This document shows, piece by piece, positions 54,871 through 64,000 of a stretch of 64,000 nucleotides of DNA (its first letter is position 1; each line of letters begins with the position of its first letter). Under the pieces are notes generated by a model. The model worked only from the letters and a program-made list of their open reading frames with translations, was not told the origin of the DNA and did no database searches. Origin of the DNA: Asterochloris sp. CNOR1 (taxonomy: Eukaryota > Chlorophyta > Trebouxiophyceae > Trebouxiales > Trebouxiaceae). The translations under genes were made by a program, and so were the position numbers. The DNA is taken from NCBI GenBank assembly GCA_963969365.1, contig OZ017762.1, positions 186,001-250,000 of the forward strand. Reading direction: 5' to 3'.

Positions 54871-57800
54871 ATGGAGCCCCCAACTGCCAGACCTGGGCCT
54901 GCAGAGGACGCTGACATTGCCTCCATGGCATGCCAGTTCTTGATCTCCCAGAACTACCTGCTCAGTGCTTTCGAGCTCATGGTAGAGGCACAGGTGCAAT
55001 GCTGCAGCTCTCTGCTGTTTTTCTGACCAGCCAATGAACCCAATGCAGATTGCTGTGACATCAAACATCACACCGCTGCAGGAGAGTGGCAATGAGCAGC
55101 AGGTGGAGATGCTCTCACACTTCTTCTCCGATCGTACAAAGTTTCCACCAGAGAAGCTGGCAGAATTTGAGCTGGGGGATGGTGCGTAATGAAGGACAGT
55201 GTGAATTTTAGCAACTGTGTCTGTCTTGCTGTATTTTGCTGTGCGGCTCAATGTGTGGCAGGGCGGGCATGCTTTGCGCTTAGTGACCAGCACGAAAATC
55301 AACAATACAGGCTCTGTGATTGGTTGAGGTTGCGAGGCCACTGCATGATGTGATCTGATACCTGCTGCAAGTTCTGTGCCGCAGGGCAGCAACTGGTATT
55401 TGCTGATGCTCCTAGGGGAAGCTGGACTTCTGCTGAGTTGTGTGCTTTTCATGTGTGGACCTGTGCTTGCTTAGCTTGTGACACAGCCCCTCTGCCAACT
55501 TTTGCTTCCCCTGACCTCCTGGCTTGCCTGTCTGCAGCTGTGAGTGCTCAGAAGTTAGCGAAGGAACGTGAAGCGCAGCTCGGCGCCACACAGTATCAGC
55601 TGAGGGTGCTGCAGGAGGACATGACTGACATGCAGGTATGCTGAATCGTGCTTCGGTTGCCCTGCACTGCATGGAATAGCGTGGGGAGGTGAAGCTGTGC
55701 ACATTGCAGTTTCGGTAATGCAACAAGGCACGAAGTCGCCGGGCTTCTGCCCTACCTCTGCCTTTTATGTCTGCCTGCTAGGTGCATGGGGGTGCTATGA
55801 GGCCTGTGAGCCATCTTCCTGGCTGTTGCAGCAGGCTGAAGCTGGCAGGCCGATGTGATGCGATCCTGCTGGCCGTTGCCGCAGGCTGAAGGCGGCAGGC
55901 TAATGTGATGCAATTCTGAGGGCTGCTGCAGCAGGCTGAGGCCGGCAGGCCAATGTGCGTGCAGGCTCAGCAGGACAGCAGGGCAGGCACAGGCGCAGCC
56001 AGCCCTGCACAGACAGCAACTGGCGATGCTCAGCAGCTGCCCGCCTTTGGCCTGGGTCTGCAGGACGGCAGCGGACAGGCGCCACAGGGAAGCCAGGAAG
56101 CTGCAGCACTGCCAGCCAGGTGAGTTCCCACAAGTGCTTGAGACTGCCTGCTGGCGGGGCATGGGCAATTGTTCTGATTTGAGCATGAATAATATAGACG
56201 ATTGCCACTGGAATAACATAGACGATTGCCACTGGACAGGGGGCAGGCTGCAGCACTGCCAGCCATGTGAGTACACGTGTGTGCCTGCAATTGCCTGCTG
56301 ATGGGTTGTGGGTACTGAAATCATATTGAGCATGTAACACCTAGGCAATTGCCACTGGGCAGGGGGGAGGCTGCAGCACTGACAGGCTAGTGAGTTGCAC
56401 ACTGCACATGTTCCTGTGGCTGCTTGCTGATGGCGAGGGAGTTGCGCATGGTCATCGTACCTGGGCTCTAGCGTGGAACACCCCCTTGGAGACTGGTGTC
56501 TTGGTGCCTCCCAGACAAACAGCAGCTGTGTGTCCCTGTACTGCAGGGAGCTGGCCCAGCTACACTCCTCCATGCACGCCTACCTGGCGCGTGCTGGCTA
56601 CAAACTGACAGCCATGACATTTGCTGAGGAGGCTGGGTCCCATGTGGCAGGCGCAGCTCAGAATGGCACGCTTCTGAGCATGTTTCAGGGCTACCAGCAG
56701 TGGCAGGCGGCCATGCAGGAGGCAGAGGTGAGTCTATGGGGCAGCCCTGTTTGTGATGCGGCACGCTGCGACATCTGAGGCAAACATTTCTTGGGAGGCC
56801 TGCTGCTGTGGGAGATCAGATGGCAACGAGCACGCGGTCGGTGTAGAGGACAGGCTCTTTCCTTCAGCAGTGCTCAGCGCTGGAAGTTTTACAGGGCAAA
56901 ACAGGAGGCAGCCTTCTTTTCTGAGGAGGAGGGAGCCTAGTCCACAGGCATGAGGCTTGGAAGTGTACAATGATCACCAGCGCTGCCTGCAGGAGTGCCG
57001 AGCAGCTGCCCAGGAGCTGCAGGGGCAGTTGGAGGCAGCACAGCGCCAAGCAGATGACATGCAGGTGGGCAGGCATATGGACGCACCCGTCAATTGCTTG
57101 TGGCAGCAAGTCGAATGGCCATGGATCACTATTCGTGCGGCACCCTTGCGGCTGGGCTACCAGCCAGGTCACCCTACCGCTGCCTGTGGCAAAGGTCAGG
57201 CTGCCATCAGTCTCCTGCAGCGCCTCTTGTACATTTGGGAGCTTTCAGGCACAGCTCTGGCTGAATTCAGCACGCTGTCGTGTTGGCATTCTACTGTGTG
57301 TGGGACCAGGCAGCCAGCCGCCAGAACGCGCAGCACAGCTGATCTGAATGGATGTGGGGCCTGCAGTTTGGCTGGTACACAGCAACTCTGAGGTGCCTCA
57401 GGCTGCACATGGTTCACTGCAGGGGGTTGGTGGCAAAGCACATCCTGGCCTCAGACTGCTGCCACCAGGATGCACAACAGCCTGTGCTGTGCGGGTCTGC
57501 AGGCTGCCCTGGATGCTGCCAACAGCGACAGCGCCAGGCTGCGGTCTGAGACAGACATGCTGAGGCAGCAGGTGGAGTGGCAGCAGCAGCAGCTGCTGCA
57601 ACCGCTCCCCTCGCGCTCTGTGGAGAGCCAGAAGCAGGTGGGGTGGGCTGCAGGGTCCAGCCCTGCTGGGTGTTTGCAGTCTTGAGAGGTCAGCTCATGT
57701 AGAATGTCAATCAAAGGACACCCATTGCTATCAGTAAAGGTGGCGGGCCTCCACCTTCAGCAACCCTGCTGCTCTGGTCAGGCCACTGCTGTCAGTTCCC

Positions 57801-60800
57801 CTCCCCTGCAAATGGGTGCAGAAGGACAGACATGAGTTGACAACAAAGCAGTTGCTGCATGTCTGCCCACCTCTGCAAACAGAAGCGGCACAGGCTTTGT
57901 CTTGTCCCCTGTGCCTTTGAATGTGGCTTGTTCCTCCTTGTGCAGGAGCCGGCAGCTAGAGCAATCACTCAAGAGGCACTGTCAGGGGCAGAGGCAGCTT
58001 TAGATGCCATTGCACGCCAGCTGCCAGCCCTTGTGCAGCACCTACTGATCAAACAGCGACATGGTGAGCCTTGCCTTCCATAAGACTGCACAAGCATGGG
58101 TCATGTCTTGCTGGCTGCCCTGTACAGTGCAGCACCTGCTGAGAGCCTTGGTGGCAACCTGCCAAAATCCAGAGTGCGCATGCATGGGCACAGCAGCAGA
58201 GCCTGACAATACCCATGCACTGAATGTTACTGCGGTTGAGGCGTCCATCACTGGCAAATGTCTCCACAACAGCATCCACACTTAGCTTCGCTCATGGAGC
58301 ATGCTGATCAGTGCGCATGGCTCCACAGGCTACATTGGTTGTCAGATCTGCCTGTCAATCTGCAAGTGTCCGTGCATGTGCAGAGATTGTGCCTGCCCTT
58401 CTGGCCATCATCCGGCAGCAGCAGGACGGCCTGGTGCGGGACCAGCTGGTGCATACCCTGTTCAATCTCGTCAAGAAACCTAATTCGGAGCAGCGAAGGG
58501 TCATTCTGGACAGCTACATCGAGCTGGCAGTGCACCTGGGGCCAGCCCGCACCGCTGCAGAGCTGCTGCCACAATGCTGGGAGCAGGTGGGCTGAGCAGC
58601 TTGCCAATCTGTCTTGCTGGCGGTGCTGCCAGCTGCAGCAAGGGTGGCCTTGCCCACTTGCTGCAGGGCTGGTGTCTTGATGCTCGCAGCAGGTTCAGCT
58701 GAGCCCAACATAGCACCGGGTGCAGCACAGCAGGACCCTGCCCTTTTTGCTGCAGGCCTCTTGCCACTCGCTTGTGGGGCCAGGTGGGCTGAGCAGACTG
58801 CCTATTAAGCTGGCCATGCATCTGAGCCCAGCGCGGGGGTTCAATGGCTGAGTCCAGCTGCTGACACGCGCGAGAGCAATGAGTTTGCATGGCTTGATGC
58901 TGACCTTTGAAGCTGACCTGCTGCAGGTCAATCACCGACATGCAGAGCGCAGGGTGTTGGTGACGGAGGGCTGCGCCCGCTTGGCAGCCCACGTGACTCC
59001 CGACATGCGCGCGTCCCTCATTCTGTCAATGTTCCAGCAGCTAGCCTCAGATGCAGACTCGTCTGTGCGCACAGCTGTGGCCTGCGGCGTGGCTGACGTG
59101 CTGCCCCACCTACCAGACTGGGGCAAGTACCACACAGTGAGTTGGAGGGGGCGAAGGGCCTGGCTGCAGTTGTCAACTCCTGTGTCTGCACAGCTGTGGC
59201 CAGCAGTGTGAATGGTGTGCTGCCCTACCACTGGACTGGGACCAGAAACACAGCAAGTCAGATGTTGTGAGTAGGGTTAGTAGCGGTGTGTTAGCTCATG
59301 AAGTGCTCTGTGGCTGATGGACTTCCTTTTTTTCTGGAGTGGGACAGTCATGAGTAAAGGCAAGGTGGCATGCCAAGCTCATGGTGGCTTCCATAGCCTG
59401 TTACATGGTCCTGCCACGTGGGGCCGCATCTGTTATCAGGCACCACTGCAGCCAGAGGGTGACCTGCTGCTGTAAAGCCGCTCAAAATGGTTGCCTCATT
59501 GCTGACCAGGGCAAGCTGCCGACTGTCAGCATTTCAGCCTCAGGTCATCCTGCCACCTACGCCAGCTTGAGGCCATTGCATCACATTTTACTTAGGCAAG
59601 ATACATGCCATGTGCACCTTGTGCGCAGAAGAAGGCTCTGTGCATTCCGCTGAGCCCTGAGGGCTCCCTGGCAATCGGCAAGGCCGTCTTTTGATGCTCC
59701 AGAGCTCAGGTCAGACATCTGCTCTATGTGCAGGTAGAGGCTTTGTGCCTTCAGCTGAGCCAGGATGGCTCCCAAGCTGTGATCGATGCAGTGTTCGTGT
59801 CGCTGCTGCCAGCGCTGTTAAGTTGGTTAGCACAGGCTGGCAGCATGCTGCAGAGCTTCATGCTGGCAGTTCTGGAGGCTGCCACCTCTCTGCTGGAAAG
59901 GTGCGAAGGTGCTGTCATGACGTCACGCAATTGATGTTACATTGTTTTGCACAGGTGATCTACCATCTAATTGCTTGGCCTGGCTGATGACACTCAAGGG
60001 ATTTGTGTCACTGTGATACCCTCAGCCTCTGCCCGGCTGAGCATCACCTCCCTGTACGCAAGGGTGTGTCTGTGGCTCCCAAGTGGATGACCTGCTGGTT
60101 GGCAAGTCGCAGTCCTATAGAAGCAGAGAAGTCGCTGTCTCATCTCTTCTGCAGCAAGCGGTGTCGTTATTAGGCAAAATGATCAAGTGGGAGAACGACT
60201 CAAGGGTCTATGATGCAGCCTGGCAATTTGGTGCGGGATGAGTGCGCGTCATGGCTCCACCTCATATCTCCTCCATGGCAGCCTGCGCTTGTGCTGCTTT
60301 CAGTGAGCTGCCTTGCTTGTCAGATGCCTGGCATCAACATCATTGGCGTTGCCTTTCGCGTGTCTCTCGCATGTCAGCCTGCACTTGTGCTGCAGCTGAC
60401 GCCGGTGCCCTGGCAGTCAGACTCCCACAGCTTTGTGCCCACTGCCTTGACTCTGGTCATGTGCACTCAAGCCTGCCTTCATGCTGCATCTGAACCACTG
60501 TCACTGCCTGTCAGGTGCCCTTACCTTGGCGGGACAGAGGAGCGTCTCATAGAGCAGCAGGCGGCCTGCCTGCGGGCTGTCACAGACCATCAGCAGCGCC
60601 AGGTGAAGGCAGCAGGTTGGGTCGTCCCTCACCCTCACACTGTGGCAGACAAAGATCCACCATCTGCTGCATAAAACATCACACATCTTGCTGGCATTTC
60701 CCTACCTCCAGTATATGCCCTGCACCTCTCCACCAGTACCAGTGCATGCCACCTCAAGCTGGCCTCTGTGGCCCTGCATGTGCTGGTGCTAATGAGTGTG

Positions 60801-63800
60801 TACACTGCTAGACACGATCTGACCATCATCAAGCCAAGTCAAGCCTATATCAAAGTGCTGCGCTCTTATGGGTGCAGGTGTTGCTGCAGGAACAACGCAC
60901 TGATGCACATGTACCCTGTTAGGCTCAAGTCAACTTTCGTAAAGTCCTAAAGATAATGCTGTGACTCTGCAGGTCCAGGTGTTGTTGAGGCTATACACTG
61001 CCATGCTGCCCAGCTTCAGGAGTCATGCTCTACTTGCCAAGCCAGCATGGGTGCAGGGTGAGTCCCCCAGCTGCAGCGCTGCTGCTCTGCTGCATGGGCA
61101 GGTGGCTGGTCTTGCACTGTGGGCTGCAGGGCGAGCTGTACTGGATGGGCGACAGCGTAGTGCCTGGATGAAGTAGTCAGCTGCTCAGCTGACTACAGAG
61201 CAGCACGCACCACAGCTGATACCTGCCTGGACAGTGCTGCTCACCAGTCTACACATGCAAGCATAGCCAGTGCTGCCCTGGGTCATGGCAATACAGGTTG
61301 CTCCTGGGTGCCAGGCATGCTGCAGCAGAGATGCAACCCTGCCAGCACACCCCCCTGCCTTCGGCAGAAGACAACCCAATCTGACGCCTTGTGGCCGTTG
61401 CACGCCTGCACTTCTGGCAGTGCCCCCATGCTTTCTTATTCTGCATCACATCCCGTGAATGGCAGAACAGGTGGACCCGTACCTCCTGCCCACAATGCAC
61501 GGGGCTCACAGCGCGTCAGCCGTGCCCACCTGCAGGTGCTGATCAGACATCCCTGCCCCCAATCGGCCGTGCCCGCCTGCAGGTGCTGATCAGGCATCCC
61601 TGCAGGAGGCGTCCCTGGAAACTGCAAGCTCTGTGGGGAGTGGGAACCACTCACATGCCGAGGCGGCAGCCAAGCTGCAGCCTGATGTGCAAGGTGAGAC
61701 ACCAAAAGATGGTTAGTGTCAAGAAAGACCTGGACATCAAGACATCCATGGGTCTCGAACAAAGCAACGTGCAGTACCTGGCCCTCCCATGCTACCAGCC
61801 ACAGAAGTCTGCTGCACGGGCGAGGGCAGACACACAGCTGCAGGGCAGATATGCTCGTCATGATCCTCGAGGCAGTGCTGCACCACCCCACGTATGACCG
61901 AGTTGCATGGCGGCCAGTACCTGGTACTCATGCAGTCCTACAAGTACAGACAACCCTGGGCACAAGGGCTAGGGTTGTGTGGCCACTGCTGATTGCTTGC
62001 GAGGCAGCAGCAGAGCAGGCAACAAAGCCCAAAAGAGAACAGTTCAGGGGAATGAATGCTCCTCAGGAGCTGTTCAAGCTATGCACCAGTCTACCACTTG
62101 CTGCAGAGTGCTCTGCTATCCTGCAGGAAACATCAAGGTAAACGATGGTCAGCTGCAAGCCGTAGCAGCCCCTCGCACCGTCCCTCAAGGCTCTGAAGCC
62201 AGCTCTTACTTTGTTGTAATTGTTTGCTCTGCAGGCAGCAGCAGGGCAGGCAAATTGGCATCTCACTAAACAGGAACTGGATCGCAGGCAGGCAACAGCA
62301 CATCAGGGTTCTCAAGCTGTTCCTCGCTCGTTACTCAGTGGTGTTTGTACTGTTCTGTGATGAGTTGCCCTGCAGGGAGTCTGCAAGAAAGGCAGTGTGA
62401 CCCCTTCTGAGAGTATGCACCCCAGATGAGAGACACAGGTTTCAGGCATCCCATAGCCCCTAATGCTCTGCAGCAGTCCCCACTTAATGTATTGGCTCTG
62501 TTGCTCTGCAGGAAGCAGCAGGGCAGGCAGCATGGCACTTCATGAGGAAGGTCCAGGGCTGCAGGCAGTCCACAGCCCCTCAAGCTCTGCAGCGGTGTCC
62601 CAGTCGCCGTGGGAAGACCTGTCCCTATCAGATAGCATTGCCCCCCTGCAGGAGAGCAGCCATGCTGATCCGTTGCGACCCAGCAGCAGCGCAGGCAAGG
62701 TTCCTGCTCTCATGCGTGCGTCACATTGCCTGACGTGCTTGCTTGATACCAAAGGTGATGACCCATTGCCAGTGCTAGTTCATGTGCCCAGACTGGCAGA
62801 TCAGTTCAGCAAAACACGCTGCCTGTTTCCTGCACTGTGTTGCACGGTGGAGGGCAACAGTGTGAGCCACCGTTAGTATGTGTACCATTGCAAGGACTAT
62901 CCGCTCCTGTCTTGCCACTGCAGACCTGGCTGGCCAGGCATTGCCGGCAGGAGCCAGTGCTGCTAACAGCCAAGTGGACATGGAGGCCACCAGCGGCCGC
63001 AGCCGTGCAGAGGCGGATGCAGCTGCTGCCGTGCAGGCCTTTGCCTGCTGGGCTCACAACCCACCGCCAGAGCTACCCTGGGAGGCGGTCGATGACTTTG
63101 TGGTGCAGCACCTGCCACAGCTGCTGCGGGTGACCTGGATGATCCCACCCCACCAGGACATGGAAGCTCTCAGGTGCGTCCACTGCACAAGCCTGCCTCT
63201 GTTCAGATGCAGAGGTGCGGGCAGGTCAATTCTGAAGCTGAGCTTGAGATCAGCCATAGCATGGCATCGTATGGTGCCACAGTGTCCTGGGTGGTGTTGG
63301 ACAAGATTACACGGGGGCTTTGGGTGAAGTTTGCAGCGATGGTGGCTGGCTCGGACTTGGAGCCAGCTGGTGTGGTGGTCTCTCAAATGCTGCTAGTCGA
63401 AACATCAAAGCTCACAGGTGCTTTCGAAGCTACAGATACGTCTGGTGTGCAAATTGGTCTGGCATGCTGCAGCACCCATCTGGTGGCCTGCCTGGCGTGC
63501 CGTGCTGAGGGCATCCTCACCTGCTGCAAGGTGCCCACTGCGGCTGCCACAATCACCTGACTTTGAGGCTGGTGTGCATGGCTGCAGGCGCCGTCTGTGT
63601 GCCTCCTTGAAGGCCATCTGCACCTGCTTCGGGGTGCCCTTTGCAGCTGCTGTCGTCCAGCCGGTGGCCACAGCTGCAGCCGCCACACCCCTCAGCGTGC
63701 CCCAGCCAGTCACGCACCCCATCCTAGAGGAGGTGAGCTCTCCTTCTGGTGTGCTCAGAGTTTGTGGTATGTGTCTGCCATGACCCCTCCTGCCCTCCCC

Positions 63801-64000
63801 CCCTTGAAGTCAAATATGGTGTGCCAATTACCCCCCTTAGCAACGTCTCAGCATGTCACTTGCCTCACATCTAAACAGGTGAGCCTTCTGGAGATTCAGA
63901 GCCTGCTTAAGTATGCACAACTGCTGGGGTGTTGCCTATGCTTGCCCTTGTGGAATGAGGCAGAAGCTGTCCCTCCAAACTTCTCACACATCTGCCATAT
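54871..64000 (+). CDS. RELCH: RELCH-type LisH, coiled-coil and HEAT-repeat protein (5' part)
   Basis: In animals RELCH binds RAB11 and OSBP and tethers recycling endosomes to the trans-Golgi for sterol transfer. Exons seen: 54871-54993, 55049-55181, 55538-55635, 55965-56119, 56547-56727, 56993-57064, 57503-57637, 57946-58063, 58384-58586, 58927-59136, 59734-59900, 60515-60602, 60973-61057, 61583-61693, 61849-61923, 62512-62694, 62924-63173, 63588-63732; 844 codons so far, then the window ends. Seen: an N-terminal LisH helix pair (ACQFLISQNYLLSAFEL), coiled coils (exons 3, 6, 7), a second LisH-like block HAYLARAGYKLTAMTFAEE (exon 5), then HEAT-type helices (exons 8-11: VRDQLVHTLFNLVKKP, RVLVTEGCARLAAHV). 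Phases agree throughout. Intron 16 has a GC donor. Exons 12-16 are less conserved and less certain. Confidence 0.85.
55805..55964 (+). repeat. ~52-bp tandem repeat running into an exon
   Basis: Three copies of a unit containing gttgcagcaggctgaagctggcaggccgatgtg sit back to back in RELCH intron 3 and end at the acceptor of exon 4 (55965). Confidence 0.88.
56095..56395 (+). repeat. Three tandem units of RELCH exon 4 end plus donor
   Basis: Exon 4 ends ctgcagcactgccagccag/gtgagt at 56120. Intron 4 repeats it as ctgcagcactgccagccatgtgagt (GT at 56267) and ctgcagcactgacaggctagtgagt (GT at 56390), spacings 147 and 123 bp. The intron parts in between are also duplicated (attgccactgg, gcctgctg), so whole exon-end-plus-intron blocks were copied. 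Confidence 0.95.
61535..61610 (+). repeat. Copy of RELCH exon 14 start with acceptor
   Basis: cctgcaggtgctgatcagacatccctgc precedes the real cctgcag/gtgctgatcaggcatccctgc by 47 bp (GT at 61536 and 61583). The short spacing is unlike most other copies. Confidence 0.9.
62000..62260 (+). repeat. Two copies of the RELCH exon 16 start
   Basis: gaggcagcagcagagcaggca (about 62000) and ctgcaggcagcagcagggcaggca (about 62230) repeat the exon 16 start ctgcaggaagcagcagggcaggca (62507 on). Confidence 0.8.

Noticed and set aside
54675-54926. Upstream ATG for MGAT1 at 54926
   Set aside because: It lies antisense to the RELCH LisH exon and gives no membrane anchor. The ATG at 54796 in another frame gives a clean type II anchor and a phase-correct splice.
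60150-60215. Possible RELCH exon after CTGCAG near 60154
   Set aside because: No phase joins it to exon 11 or exon 12, while exons 11 and 12 join each other directly in phase.
5300-63732. Introner-type transposable introns
   Set aside because: The repeated sequences match the neighbouring exon of each intron, not a shared intron consensus, so a mobile intron family does not explain them.

Overview
This is a nuclear window from a eukaryote with intron-rich genes, most likely a green alga (Chlorophyta). Reasons: GT-AG introns in every recognised gene; a plant-like ubiquitin E1 ending; a plant-type PCH2/TRIP13, N-acetylglucosaminyltransferase I and Tudor-SN; and two genes with a TGTAA element (the usual chlorophyte poly(A) signal) downstream of the stop. 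Genus cannot be read from the sequence. I found no tRNA, rRNA, CRISPR or bacterial operon.

Layout. 1-4.6 kb is a transposon-scarred stretch: an Ala/Glu/Gln-rich repeat gene cut by a 710-bp TG...CA element with a 5-bp target duplication, a weak minus-strand gene, a foldback (long inverted repeat) element and further Ala/Pro-rich reading frames. 5.3-63.7 kb holds nine genes with splice junctions that keep frame: UBA1 (+, 21 exons), a small CaaX-ended protein (+), TRIP13/PCH2 (-, 8 exons), profilin (-, 4), WDR75/UTP17 (+, 14), a ninjurin-like two-helix membrane protein (+, 2), Tudor-SN/SND1 (+, 23), MGAT1/GnT-I (-, 11) and a RELCH-type LisH/HEAT protein (+, 18 exons seen, running off the right edge). 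Profilin/WDR75 and MGAT1/RELCH are head-to-head pairs; the second has only 74 bp between start codons. TRIP13 and Tudor-SN each end tail-to-tail with a neighbour. The genes are unrelated housekeeping functions (ubiquitin activation, HORMA remodelling, actin, rRNA processing, RNA regulation, Golgi N-glycans, endosome traffic), not a pathway cluster.

The striking feature is inside the introns. In every recognised gene except the tiny CaaX gene, one or more introns carry degenerate copies of the bordering exon end together with its splice site. Copies are usually direct, often multiple, and commonly 93-150 bp apart (many between 115 and 128). Some still align to the exon without gaps and keep AG or GT splice dinucleotides. 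The one very short intron that was readable (55 bp, RELCH intron 1) has none. This suggests that introns here grow by repeated tandem duplication across exon-intron junctions. I regard it as the main discovery candidate in the window. Functions and exon borders come from reading the sequence and family knowledge; no search or alignment program was run.
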